Shown here: positions 16,493 through 24,726 of the stretch, piece after piece
Numbering within the stretch: the first letter of the stretch is position 1
Layout: every line of letters begins with the position of its first letter
Notes under the pieces: generated by a model
Databases searched by the model: none
Seen by the model: only the letters and a program-made list of their open reading frames with translations
Told to the model about the DNA's origin: nothing
Program-made: the position numbers and the translations under genes
From: Pseudonocardia cypriaca
GTDB lineage: Bacteria > Actinomycetota > Actinomycetes > Mycobacteriales > Pseudonocardiaceae
NCBI RefSeq assembly: GCF_006717045.1
Contig: NZ_VFPH01000002.1
Coordinates: 1,054,001-1,118,000, forward strand
Length of the DNA: 64,000 nt
Direction: 5' to 3'

Positions 16493-17533
16493 ATGGCCGT
16501 GACAGCGGGGACGAGCCCACGGGGCGCCCCGAGCATGAAGGACGTGGCGCTGCGCGCCGGCGTCTCGCTCGGCACCGTGTCCAACGTCCTCAACCGGCCC
16601 GAGCTGGTCAGCGAACGCACCCGGCAGCGGGTGCAGGCCGCGATCGTCGAGCTGGGTTTCGTGCGCAACGAGTCGGCCCGCCAGCTGCGGGGCGGGGGCA
16701 GCCGCACGCTCGCCTACGTCGTGCTGGACACGTCCAACCCGTTCTTCACCGACGTCGCCGAGGGCGTGCAGGAGGCGGCCGACGGAGCGGGGCTCGCGCT
16801 CTTCCTCTGCAACAGCGCCGAGGACAGCACGCGGCAGGCGAGCTTCCTCGACCTACTCGAACAGCAGCGGGTGGAGGGCGTGCTGATCACGCCGGTCGAC
16901 GCGGCCGACCCGCGCATCACCGCGCTCGCGGGCCGCGGCACGCCGGTCGTGATCGTGGACCGCGGCGCGGGCCCGGAAGGCTGCTCGGTGACCGTCGACG
17001 ACGTGCTCGGCGGCGACCTCGCCGTCACCCACCTCCTCGAGACGGGGCACCGGCGCATCGCGTTCGTCGGCGGGCCCCGCGCCATCGGGCAGGTCGCCGA
17101 CCGGATCACCGGCTCCGAGAAGGCGGCGGCCCGCGCTCCGGACGCCGACCTCGTCATCCTGGAGACGGCGGCCCTCAACGTCGCCGAGGGCAGGCGGGCG
17201 GGCGAGCGGATCGCGGGGATGCCGGCCGCGCGGCGCCCCACGGCCGCGTTCTGCGCCAACGACCTGCTCGCGCTCGGGCTGCTGCAGCAGATGGTGCGCC
17301 TCGGGCTACGGGTTCCGGACGACCTCGCGATCGTCGGCTACGACGACATCGAGTTCGCCGAGGCCGCGGCCGTACCGCTGACGTCGGTGAGCCAGCCCCG
17401 CCAGCTGCTGGGGCGCACCGCGGCCGAGCTGCTCCTGGAGGAGGCCCGCGCACCGGAGCAGCACCGGCACCAGCAGGTGGTGTTCGCACCCGAGCTGGTG
17501 GTTCGCGCGTCCACCCGCCTGCGCCCGCCCTGA
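16493..17533 (+). CDS. LacI family regulator of the rhamnose genes
   Basis: Regulator of 346 residues. The HTH is near the N-terminus: SMKDVALRAGVSLGTVSNVLNRPELVSERTRQRVQAAIVELGF (about residues 11-55), including the hinge. The C-terminal periplasmic-binding-protein-like domain starts at TLAYVVLDTSNPFFTDVAEGVQEAA. AFCANDLLALGLLQQMVRLGLRVPDDLAIVGYDDIEFAEAA is the standard effector-domain signature. It ends the rightward rhamnose segment, and two LacI-like sites lie in the rhaM/MFS divergent gap, so it probably represses both operons until L-rhamnose or a derivative binds. The exact inducer is unknown. Confidence 0.9.
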   Translation: MAVTAGTSPRGAPSMKDVALRAGVSLGTVSNVLNRPELVSERTRQRVQAAIVELGFVRNESARQLRGGGSRTLAYVVLDTSNPFFTDVAEGVQEAADGAGLALFLCNSAEDSTRQASFLDLLEQQRVEGVLITPVDAADPRITALAGRGTPVVIVDRGAGPEGCSVTVDDVLGGDLAVTHLLETGHRRIAFVGGPRAIGQVADRITGSEKAAARAPDADLVILETAALNVAEGRRAGERIAGMPAARRPTAAFCANDLLALGLLQQMVRLGLRVPDDLAIVGYDDIEFAEAAAVPLTSVSQPRQLLGRTAAELLLEEARAPEQHRHQQVVFAPELVVRASTRLRPP

Positions 17534-17636
17534 TCGCAGCTCATCAGACGTGATCACGTTCCCGGGACCGGCGTCGAGCAGCCACGGGGACCTCGGTACC
17601 GTCTGACTCCACCAATCGGGGGAAGGGGTCGGGGCG

Positions 17637-18446
17637 ATGGCGTGGTGGTCGCGTGATGGACGCGATCGCGGTTCCACCCGCCGGCGGGACGAACAGGACG
17701 CCGCCGCGCTCGCCGCGCTCAACGCCGAGGGCGTCAGCTACTTCGCGGTGGGCCGCGCCGCCGACGCGATCCCCCGCTTCGCCGACGCGTACGAGGGGTG
17801 CCTCGACACGCTCGGCGCAGACCACCCCCACACGCTCACCACCGCCGGCAACCTCGCTGCGGCGTGCGTGGCCGCCGGCAAGTGGCTGCCCGGGCTGGAT
17901 CTGATGGCCGCGAACCTGGCCGCCCGGGCGCGCCTGTTCGGCGACGACGACCCGCGCACGCTGGCCGCCGCCGACGCCCTCGCCTCGGCCTACCGCCTCG
18001 CCGGGAACGTGAAGGACGCGGTGGCGATGGCCGACCGCGTCACCGCAGAGCGCAGGCGCCTGCTCGGTCCCGCCCACCCCGACACCCTCGTGTCCCGGCT
18101 GGGCATGGCCCTCGCCCGCGCCGCCGCCGGAGACGTCGTGGCGGCCCTCACGCTGCTGGAGGTCGCGCTGCACGACTCCGAGCAGGCCCACGGCGCGCGC
18201 AACCAGCACACGATCGCGCTGCGCGCGAACGTCGCCGACTGCCTGGCCACGCTCGGCCGTGGCGACGAGGCCGTCGCGGTCTACCGGCAGGCCGTCGGCG
18301 ACTCGACCGCGCTGCTGGGTGCCAACCACCCCGACACGGTCGCGCTGCACGAGGAGATGCAGAACCTCGTTCAGGCCCCGCGCAGGGCCGCGAGCAGCTC
18401 CGACTCGATCTCGGCGAAGCGCGTCGACGTGATCAGCTCCACCTGA
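17637..18446 (+). CDS. Tetratricopeptide repeat protein
   Basis: Protein of 269 residues made mostly of TPR_10/TPR_12-like repeats: LGADHPHTLTTAGNLAAACVAAGKWLPGLDLMAANLAARARLFGDDDPRTLAAADALASAYRLAG is repeated in similar form about every 42 residues, with the hallmark LGPxHPDTL. Such repeats mediate protein contacts and are common in actinobacterial signalling proteins. The N-terminus is basic with no membrane segment. The last 76 bases overlap, tail to tail, the end of the thiZ-like gene, so the C-terminal tail (about 25 residues, low complexity) is forced by the other gene's coding. Function unknown. Confidence 0.75.
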   Translation: MAWWSRDGRDRGSTRRRDEQDAAALAALNAEGVSYFAVGRAADAIPRFADAYEGCLDTLGADHPHTLTTAGNLAAACVAAGKWLPGLDLMAANLAARARLFGDDDPRTLAAADALASAYRLAGNVKDAVAMADRVTAERRRLLGPAHPDTLVSRLGMALARAAAGDVVAALTLLEVALHDSEQAHGARNQHTIALRANVADCLATLGRGDEAVAVYRQAVGDSTALLGANHPDTVALHEEMQNLVQAPRRAASSSDSISAKRVDVISST

Positions 18447-19123
18447 CGGGGGCGGGGCAGGTCCACCGCCACCTCCCGCAGCACCCGGGTGGGCCGCGGC
18501 CCGAGCACGATGACCCGGTCGGACAGGAACGCGGCCTCGCGGATGTCGTGGGTGATCAGCAGGACCGTCCAGCCGAACCGGGCGCGGACCTCCTCCAGCC
18601 AGGCCTGCATGTCGGTGCGGGTGAGCGAGTCCAGCGCACCGAACGGCTCGTCGAGCAGCAGCAGCGCGCGGTCCTGCACCACCGTGCGCAGCAGCGCGGC
18701 CCGCTGGCGCATCCCGCCCGACAGCTCGTGCGGCCGCGCCGACTCGAACCCCTCGAGGCCGAACGGCGCGAACAGCGGGCGGGCCCGCTCCCGCGCCGCC
18801 CGCCGCGACAGGCCGGCCACCTCCAGGCCGAGCGTCGTGTTGTCCAGGACCGTGCGCCACGGGAACAGCAGGTCCCGCTGCGGCATGTAGGCGACGTGGT
18901 CGACGCGGCCGGTGGCGTCCTCGCCGTCGACGAGCACGCGGCCCGCATCCGGGGGCTCGAGCCCGGCGATCACGTTGAACAGCGTGGACTTGCCGCAGCC
19001 GCTCGGCCCGATGACCGAGACGAACTCGCCGGGCGCCACGTCGAACTCAACCCCGTCCAGCACCGGGAGCGGGCCGGGGAAGGCCTTGTGCAGCCCGTCG
19101 AGGACCAGCTTGTGCTCAGCCAC
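18371..19123 (-). CDS. Thiamine-precursor ABC transporter ATPase (ThiZ-like)
   Basis: ABC ATPase of 250 residues of the nitrate/taurine/HMP-precursor subfamily. Walker A is GPSGCGKST (about 39-47), Q-loop YMPQRDLLFPWRTVLDN, signature LSGGMRQRAALLR, Walker B LLLLDEPFGALD and H-loop ITHD. It overlaps the permease gene by eight bases. With the ThiX-like permease and ThiY-like binding protein it forms an uptake system downstream of a TPP riboswitch, so import of a pyrimidine thiamine precursor or thiamine is the best reading. The 3' end overlaps the convergent TPR gene by 76 bases. Confidence 0.88.
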   Translation of the reverse strand: MAEHKLVLDGLHKAFPGPLPVLDGVEFDVAPGEFVSVIGPSGCGKSTLFNVIAGLEPPDAGRVLVDGEDATGRVDHVAYMPQRDLLFPWRTVLDNTTLGLEVAGLSRRAARERARPLFAPFGLEGFESARPHELSGGMRQRAALLRTVVQDRALLLLDEPFGALDSLTRTDMQAWLEEVRARFGWTVLLITHDIREAAFLSDRVIVLGPRPTRVLREVAVDLPRPRQVELITSTRFAEIESELLAALRGA

Positions 19124-19937
19124 GCCGCCACCAGGGGATCACGAGCCGCTCCACGGCGTAGGTGAGCAGGAACAGCGTCACCGACAGCAGCGCCGTGACC
19201 AGCACGGCCGCCAGAACGAGGTCGGTGCGGAAGGAGTTCTTCTGCAGGCTCATGAAGATCCCGAGCCCGGCCGTGGCGCCGACGTACTCGGCGAAGATCG
19301 CGCCGGTGACGGCGTAGGTGATGCCGATGCGCAGCGCCGTGAAGAACCGGGGCATCGCGCCGGGCAGGCGCACGTAGCGGAACTGCTGCCAGCGGGAGGC
19401 GCCCATGCTGCGCAGCAGGCTGGTGGCCTGCCGGTCGGTGGCGGCGAACCCCTCGATCAGCCCGACGGTGATCGGGAAGAACGTGACGAGGGCGATCACC
19501 ACGACCTTCGGGAACAGCCCGAACCCGAACCAGATGATCAGCAACGGGGCGATCGCGATGATCGGCAGCGTCTGCGAGGCGACCAGCAGCGGGGTGAGGG
19601 CGCGGCGCAGCCACGGCGAGAAGTCGACCGCGATCGCGAGCGCCCAGCCCAGCGCCAGCGACACGGCGAACCCCACCGCGGTGACCTGCAGCGTCGGCAC
19701 CGTGTTGGCCCAGATCTGGGCGCGGAACGCCCAGCCCTGCTCCAGCACGCGCAGCGGCGAGGGCAGGACCTGCGGCCGCACGTCCGCCGCGGTGACGTAC
19801 CACTGCCAGGCCGTCAGCCCGGCGGCCACCAGCACGACCGGCGGCCCCACCCGCCCCCACACCCGCGAGTCCGACGCCCAGGCACGGCGGGTGGTGCGTT
19901 CGAGCACGGGCTCAGGCGGGCGGTGCGAGGTAGTCAT
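19116..19937 (-). CDS. Thiamine-precursor ABC transporter permease (ThiX-like)
   Basis: BPD_transp_1-type permease of 273 residues with about six membrane segments. The EAA-like cytoplasmic loop reads TDRQATSLLRSMGASRWQQFRYVRLPGAMPRFFTALRIG, the conserved contact with the ATPase. It overlaps the neighbouring genes at both ends (8 bases with the ATPase, 26 bases with the binding protein), so the three are translationally coupled. Its role in thiamine-precursor import follows from the upstream TPP riboswitch and the ThiY-like partner. Confidence 0.88.
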   Translation of the reverse strand: MTTSHRPPEPVLERTTRRAWASDSRVWGRVGPPVVLVAAGLTAWQWYVTAADVRPQVLPSPLRVLEQGWAFRAQIWANTVPTLQVTAVGFAVSLALGWALAIAVDFSPWLRRALTPLLVASQTLPIIAIAPLLIIWFGFGLFPKVVVIALVTFFPITVGLIEGFAATDRQATSLLRSMGASRWQQFRYVRLPGAMPRFFTALRIGITYAVTGAIFAEYVGATAGLGIFMSLQKNSFRTDLVLAAVLVTALLSVTLFLLTYAVERLVIPWWRRG

Positions 19938-20934
19938 CGGTGAACCACGTCGTGAAGTCGGGGCGCTGGGTCAGGGGCGCCCCGTCGGGCCCGGTGAGCA
20001 CGCCCGAGTCGAACACCCAGCCCGAGTAGCCTGCCCACCTCTCGGGCGTCTGGGTGCCCACCCGGCCGTTCTCGTCGCGCAGGAACCGCTCGGCGAGCAT
20101 GTGCTGGCTGCGCGTCACGAGCTCCGGTTCGCTGAACGCGCCGGGGTTCGCGTCGATCAGGAGCTGGGCCGCACGGTCCGGGTCGTCGGCCGCGAGCTGG
20201 TAGCCGCGCTGCGCCGCCTGCACGAACTTCGCCGCGAGGTCGGGGTGGTCCCGCAGCCATGGCGAGTTGCCGATGAGCAGCACGTTGTAGGCGTCGGGGA
20301 AGCCGTAGTCGGTGTAGGAGAACGTCTTCAGCGGCTGCCCGCGCAGCTCCGCCTCGATGCCCTCCCACGCGACGAACGGCTCGGTGAAGTCGACCTCGCC
20401 CGCGTAGAGCGCCTCGTAGGCGGCGGTGCCCAGCACGACGGTGCGGAACGTGCCCGTGCCACCCGCGTCCTGGATGACGGCCCGCATCTTGGGCTCCTCG
20501 TACGCAGCGCCGAACCCGCCGTACGTCTTGCCGTCCAGGTCGCGCGGCGAGGTGATGTCGGCGCGGTCGGCCCGCACCGCGATCTGCGTCGCCCAGTGCT
20601 GCAGCACCGCCATCACGGACGTGATCTCGGCGCCGGCCGCCTTCGAGAACGTGAACGAGTCCTGGAAGGAGATGCCGAACTCGGCCGCGCCGGAGGACAC
20701 GAGCGTGTCCGGCGACGTGTTGTTGTACGGCAGGAACTGCACGTCGAGACCGGCCTCGCGGAACCAGCCCTCCTGCTGTGCCACGAACAGGCCGGTGTGG
20801 TTGGTGTTCGGGGTCCAGTCGAGGGCGATGCGCACGGTCTGCTGCCCACTGCTGCCCCCTCCGCAACCGGCCAGCAGCAGCGCCAGCACTGCGCCGAGGA
20901 CGGCCGCGATCCGGGGTGCGCGTACGGGTTTCAC
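19912..20934 (-). CDS. Thiamine-precursor binding lipoprotein (ThiY-like)
   Basis: Solute-binding lipoprotein of 340 residues, NMT1/THI5-like. The signal peptide ends in the lipobox LLLAGC (Cys24), so the mature protein is lipid-anchored outside the membrane. The mature N-terminus RIALDWTPNTNHTGLFVAQQEGWFREAGLDVQFLPY is the hallmark of ThiY, which binds formylaminopyrimidine-type thiamine breakdown products. Later segments (PFVAWEGIEAELRG, YTDYGFPDAYNVLLIGN) fit the family. GTG start at 20934, four bases after a Shine-Dalgarno that forms part of the TPP riboswitch. First gene of the operon. Confidence 0.9.
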   Translation of the reverse strand: MKPVRAPRIAAVLGAVLALLLAGCGGGSSGQQTVRIALDWTPNTNHTGLFVAQQEGWFREAGLDVQFLPYNNTSPDTLVSSGAAEFGISFQDSFTFSKAAGAEITSVMAVLQHWATQIAVRADRADITSPRDLDGKTYGGFGAAYEEPKMRAVIQDAGGTGTFRTVVLGTAAYEALYAGEVDFTEPFVAWEGIEAELRGQPLKTFSYTDYGFPDAYNVLLIGNSPWLRDHPDLAAKFVQAAQRGYQLAADDPDRAAQLLIDANPGAFSEPELVTRSQHMLAERFLRDENGRVGTQTPERWAGYSGWVFDSGVLTGPDGAPLTQRPDFTTWFTDDYLAPPA

Positions 20935-20938
20935 CAGT

Positions 20939-21040
20939 TCCTCCCTACGCCGGTACTAACCGGGTCAGGTACGAACGGTCGGCGGCCGGTCCTGCCGCCC
21001 TCTCAGCCTCGGAACGCGAGGCTCCCGTGGGTCGGGAGGA
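20939..21040 (-). ncRNA. TPP riboswitch (THI element)
   Basis: Read on the minus strand, the leader has the THI-box landmarks in order: an ACGGGAGCC 5' arm, hairpin GCCTCG/CGAGGC, the invariant CTGAGAGGG, an extra GGCGGC/GCCGCC stem, then ACCTGACCCGGTTAGTACC and GGCGTAGGGA, matching the pyrophosphate-binding helices P4/P5. The outer P1 helix pairs TCCTCCC (complement of 21034-21040) with GGGAGGA (complement of 20939-20945), and that GGGAGGA is the Shine-Dalgarno of the ThiY-like gene. TPP binding should therefore block translation initiation. Only the ThiYXZ-like operon lies downstream. Confidence 0.9.
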
Positions 21041-21077
21041 GGATACGTCCTGTTCCCGCCAGGCGCAGTCGGCCTCC

Positions 21078-21779
21078 TCACACAGGTGGCTCTCCCCGAA
21101 TCTCGCCGGGGTGCCCCGACGGCGGGCGCTCCAGCTCCTCCCGGCCGGCGCCGCGGCCGCGGCGGGAGCCGGTGTAGGCCCACGCGCGCAGGCGGCGCAG
21201 CGGCCGGGCCGGCTGCAGCTCGGGATGGGAGTTGCGCATCGGGTCGAACGCGATCGCGTCCTCGCCGTGCGGCGCCTCCAGCACGAGCCGTCCGATGGGG
21301 CGCCGGGGGCGGTGGCGTTCCCGCTCGGTCAGCGTGAACGCCAGCGGGGTGACGGCCGCGGTGGGATCGGCGGGCGCGGCCTCCTGCGGGTCCTCCGGCT
21401 CGAGGCCGAGCACCACGCGGCTCCCGGCGGCCGCGTACGGCAGCAGCGTCGTGTACGGCCGCCTGGCCCACCCACCGGACGGGACGAGGAACCGGTTCCC
21501 GCTGGTGAACAGCACGTCGAGGACGTGCCCGCCCACCTCGGTGCGTACGGCCACGCCGAGCAGGTCCGGGAGCCCGCCCGGCGTGCCCGCGCCCTTCGAC
21601 AGCCGTACGAGCGCGGGGCGCTCGCCGGTTCCGCCGAGCGCGGTGGCCGTCGCGGAGGCGCGCTCGGTGAGCGAGACGTGGGCGTCGAACAGCTCGCCCC
21701 GTGGGTGGAAGGCGCGGGCGGCTCGCCACCGCGCGAGCTGCGTGAAGGCGGCGGAGACCAGCTGGCGCATACCGGGCAC
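21078..21779 (-). CDS. Catalase-fold protein, probably not a catalase
   Basis: Protein of 233 residues. AFHPRGELFDAHVSLTERA, then ALVRLSKGAGTPGGLPDLLGVAVRTEVGG and DVLFTSGNRFLVPSGG resemble the beta-barrel core of the catalase/SrpA superfamily (the VRxS...D..G.AVR pattern). The catalytic N-terminal His of true catalases and a recognisable proximal Tyr are not evident, and the protein is much shorter than catalases. Some haem-binding or lipid-related role is possible but unproven. It follows cydB by 21 bases on the same strand and may belong to that operon. Start could be GTG 21779 or ATG 21770. Confidence 0.5.
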   Translation of the reverse strand: MPGMRQLVSAAFTQLARWRAARAFHPRGELFDAHVSLTERASATATALGGTGERPALVRLSKGAGTPGGLPDLLGVAVRTEVGGHVLDVLFTSGNRFLVPSGGWARRPYTTLLPYAAAGSRVVLGLEPEDPQEAAPADPTAAVTPLAFTLTERERHRPRRPIGRLVLEAPHGEDAIAFDPMRNSHPELQPARPLRRLRAWAYTGSRRGRGAGREELERPPSGHPGEIRGEPPV

Positions 21780-21800
21780 GGTGGTGGCGTTCCCGCCCGG

Positions 21801-22799
21801 CTATCGCGCCACTCGTTCCCGCTGGAAGACGGTGAAGAGGAACACGAGCGACGGCACCAGCAGCAGGGCGCCGATGCCGAGCACCCACAGCACCGCGGAG
21901 AGCACGGCCGGATCGCCTGCCGCCGCCGGGACGCTCAGCCCGGGCAGCACCTGCGGGTACTGCGCGGCGCCCCATCCCCAGATCACGGCGGCGACGGCCA
22001 GCGCGGCGGTCACCCGGACCAGCACGTACCTGCGGGCGATCAGCAACCCCAGCGACGCCACCCCGGCGAGCACGCTGGTCAGCGCGATCGGCAGGGCGCG
22101 GCCGGTCAGCCCGGCGACGAGTGCCGGCGCGTCCGCCCGGACGACGAGCGGTGCGGCCACGGTCGCGACACCGACGACCACGCCCGTCACGAGGGCCCGC
22201 CGCCGGAAGCCCTCGGCGAGCCGCTCCTGCCCGGCGCGACGGGCGTCGGCACACAGGTAGACGGCGGCCAGGTACGCGCACGCGCCGACGGCCAGCAGCC
22301 CGACGGTGACGGACGTGGGGTTCCACCAGCTGCCGAGGACGTCCCCGTCCTCGATCCGCGCCGGCACCCGACCGGACGCGACGGCGCCGGCGATCGCGCC
22401 GAGGAAGAACGGCGTCACCACCGACGAGAACGCGAACGCGGCGCCGAACAGCCGCTGCAGCCACAGCTCCTCGCTCGCCTTGCGAAAAGCGAAGGCCGCC
22501 CCGCGGGCGATGATGCCGAGCGCGGCGAGGGTGAGCGGGATGTAGAGGGTGGCGGCGAACGGGGCGAATGCCGTCGGGAACGCCGTCCAGAACAGCGTGA
22601 TCACGAAGATCAGCCACACGTGGTTGGCCTCCCAGACCGGGCCGATGGAGTGCTCGATCAGGTCGCGCTGCGGGCGCCCGCGCTCGGCGCCGCCTGCGAG
22701 CAGGTCCCACAGCCCGGCTCCGAAGTCGGCACCACCGAGCAGCGCGTACAGGGTGAGCCCGATCCACAGGATCGCGAGCAGCGCGTCCGCGGCGCTCAT
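21801..22799 (-). CDS. cydB: Cytochrome bd ubiquinol oxidase subunit II
   Basis: Membrane protein of 332 residues with about eight or nine hydrophobic segments. The start MSAADALLAILWIGLTLYALLGGADFGAGLWDLL is the conserved CydB N-terminus, followed by IEHSIGPVWEANHVWLIFVITLFWTAFPTAF and the central GAIAGAVASGRVP motif. It stabilises the haems of CydA in the quinol-oxidising terminal oxidase. The ATG at 22799 overlaps the cydA stop (ATGA). The long in-frame reading towards 24356 runs through cydA and is an artefact. No cydCD assembly transporter is adjacent. Confidence 0.93.
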   Translation of the reverse strand: MSAADALLAILWIGLTLYALLGGADFGAGLWDLLAGGAERGRPQRDLIEHSIGPVWEANHVWLIFVITLFWTAFPTAFAPFAATLYIPLTLAALGIIARGAAFAFRKASEELWLQRLFGAAFAFSSVVTPFFLGAIAGAVASGRVPARIEDGDVLGSWWNPTSVTVGLLAVGACAYLAAVYLCADARRAGQERLAEGFRRRALVTGVVVGVATVAAPLVVRADAPALVAGLTGRALPIALTSVLAGVASLGLLIARRYVLVRVTAALAVAAVIWGWGAAQYPQVLPGLSVPAAAGDPAVLSAVLWVLGIGALLLVPSLVFLFTVFQRERVAR

Positions 22800-24148
22800 C
22801 GGGCGTCCGTCCGCTCCTGGGGCGCCACCGGCCCGCGGCGGGCCAGCCGGCGCAGGACGGCGACGGTCGCCACCGTCAGCACGGCGTACACGGCCAGCAC
22901 GGTCAGCAGGCCGGCGACGAGCCCGGGGTGCGGGTTGACCGCGTCGCGGGTGAGCAGGACGCCGTAGACGACCCATGGCTGGCGGCCGACCTCCGTGACG
23001 ACCCAGCCGGCCTCCAGCGCGATGGCCGCGGCCGGCCCGGCGAGCACGGCGGCGCGCAGGAACCACGGCGAGCCGGGCAGGTCCCGGCGCCGCCACCAGC
23101 TCCACGCCAGCCATGCGCCGAGCGCGACCAGCGCGAACCCGATCCCGACCATGATCTGGAAGCTCCAGTGCACGACGTTGACCGGCGGGCGCAGCTCCGG
23201 CGGGGCCTGGTCGAGGCCGAGCACCACCGCGTCCGGATCCCAGTGGGCGAGGAGCGAGAGCGCGTTCGGGATCTCCAGCGCGTAGCGCAGCTCCCCGTCG
23301 ACGAAGATCCCGCCGAGCGAGAGCGACGCGCCTGCGGTGGTCCGCGAGAGGCCCTCGATCGCGGCGAGCTTCAGCGGCTGGTACTCGGCGAGGAAGCCCG
23401 CGGCCCAGTCCCCCACCACCACCTGCACGGGCGCGAGCACGGCGGCCACGGTGAACGGGACGAGGAAGCCGAGCCGGTGGTGGCGGTCGCGCCGCCCGCG
23501 CAGCAGCCCCACGGCGTAGACCGATGCCATCCCGAACCCGGCCACCATGAACGCCGCGATGATCATGTGGACGGTCTGCGGCGGCGTCGCCGGGTTGAAC
23601 ATCGCCTCCCACGGCCGCACGCCGACCACGTCGCCGTCGACGAGGTCGAAGCCCCGAGGCTGGTTCATCCACGCGTTGGCGGTGACGACGAAGAACGCCG
23701 AGGCCACCCCCGCCACGAGCACCGGGACGCCGGTGAGCACGTGGATCCGCGGCGGCAACCGGTCCCACGCGTAGAGCCAGATCCCCAGGAAGATCGCCTC
23801 GATGAAGAAGGCGAACCCCTCCAGCGCGAACGGCAGCCCGATCACGTCGCCGAACGGGCCCATCAGGCCGGGCCAGAGCAGGCCCATCTCGAAGCTGAGG
23901 ATGGTGCCCGACACCGCGCCCACCGCGAACAGCACGCCCATCGCGCGGGCCCAGGTGCGGGCGAGCACGTCCCAGGCCGGGTCGCCCGTACTCAGCCCGC
24001 GCCACTCCGCGAAGACGGCGAGGCCAGGCATGCCCACCCCGAAGCAGGCGATCACGATGTGCCAGCCGAGGGAGAAGGCCATCTGCACCCGCGCCGCCAC
24101 CAGGTCGCCCGGGGTCGCGGCCGCCGCCACCCACGCCGTACAGCTCAC
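22796..24148 (-). CDS. cydA: Cytochrome bd oxidase subunit I, short Q-loop type
   Basis: Membrane protein of 450 residues binding haems b558, b595 and d. The haem b595/d ligand region is MAFSLGWHIVIACFGVGMP near the N-terminus, and a second ligand His is in TPPQTVHMIIAAFMVAGFG. The quinol loop is short: DWAAGFLAEYQPLKLAAIEGL keeps the KLAAIE core but lacks the long insertion of E. coli CydA. EVGRQPWVVYGVLLTRDAV is the form seen in the cyanide-insensitive oxidase branch. GTG at 24148 is chosen for its GGGGGG ribosome site seven bases upstream. It supports respiration at low oxygen or when the cytochrome bc1-aa3 branch is inhibited. Confidence 0.92.
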   Translation of the reverse strand: MSCTAWVAAAATPGDLVAARVQMAFSLGWHIVIACFGVGMPGLAVFAEWRGLSTGDPAWDVLARTWARAMGVLFAVGAVSGTILSFEMGLLWPGLMGPFGDVIGLPFALEGFAFFIEAIFLGIWLYAWDRLPPRIHVLTGVPVLVAGVASAFFVVTANAWMNQPRGFDLVDGDVVGVRPWEAMFNPATPPQTVHMIIAAFMVAGFGMASVYAVGLLRGRRDRHHRLGFLVPFTVAAVLAPVQVVVGDWAAGFLAEYQPLKLAAIEGLSRTTAGASLSLGGIFVDGELRYALEIPNALSLLAHWDPDAVVLGLDQAPPELRPPVNVVHWSFQIMVGIGFALVALGAWLAWSWWRRRDLPGSPWFLRAAVLAGPAAAIALEAGWVVTEVGRQPWVVYGVLLTRDAVNPHPGLVAGLLTVLAVYAVLTVATVAVLRRLARRGPVAPQERTDAR

Positions 24149-24726
24149 GCGAACCCCCCGTCGTCGCGGCAGGGCTACCCGCGGAACAACTCGTCGCACC
24201 AACCCGTTGGGCTGATGAGTGATCAGTGCGAGGCATCACAGCTGCCGGAACATCCGCGACGGCGCGGCCCCATCCGGAGCCCAGAACCTGGAGAAATGGA
24301 ACGTAATGGCCATCCGGATCGCCGCCCGTAACCCGCGCCGGACACAGCGTGACCACTAATCTGAGACGATCTCAGGACACGTTGAGATAGTATTTGTCGC
24401 GTAGGGTTCCACCGGCGAACAGCCGGTCAGCGGTAGGAGTTACGACCGACCTCGACTCCCGGTGGCGGGGGCCGTCCGGCGGGGGCGCAACACCGGACGA
24501 CTTCATCGGGAGCTGGCAACGGCCGCACCGAGGATCGGCTTGACCTGCACTGATGTGCTCGAGCACCCGATCGCCCACGGGGTGTTCGCACGCCGCGTGC
24601 CCGGTCGATGACGACCGAGGGGTCGAACTGATCTCCGCGGACGACGACGTCCGGCGCTCCGCTATGCCATCGGATCCGAGGCAAACCATGCCTGTCCTCG
24701 GATCGCCCGTCAAGAGGGGAATAAAC
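24149..24726. other. 578-bp intergenic region with structured leader of the exopolysaccharide operon
   Basis: The gap separates cydA from the divergent exopolysaccharide cluster. Near cydA lies the small palindrome CCAACCCGTTGG (24199-24210). The stretch 24350-24720 holds several potential hairpins, including ACCGGC/GCCGGT and GTCCGG/CCGGAC, and a stable one at 24673-24704. No convincing ORF was seen. The length and stem density suggest a long regulated 5' leader. I compared it by eye with c-di-AMP, guanidine and other riboswitch classes without a convincing match. Confidence 0.5.
24673..24704 (+). promoter_or_regulatory. Leader hairpin upstream of the sugar-nucleotide dehydrogenase
   Basis: GATCCGAGG (24673-24681) pairs perfectly with CCTCGGATC (24696-24704); the loop can pair further as GGC/GCC. 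It ends 22 bases before the GTG start, just ahead of the AGAGGGGA ribosome site, so it could act as an attenuator or translational control element. Confidence 0.4.

Noticed and set aside
24350..24480. Resemblance of the leader to a c-di-AMP (ydaO) or guanidine riboswitch
   Set aside because: Only short fragments (TAGGGTTCC, GCCGGT) look similar; the invariant core elements were not found in order, so no class is assigned.
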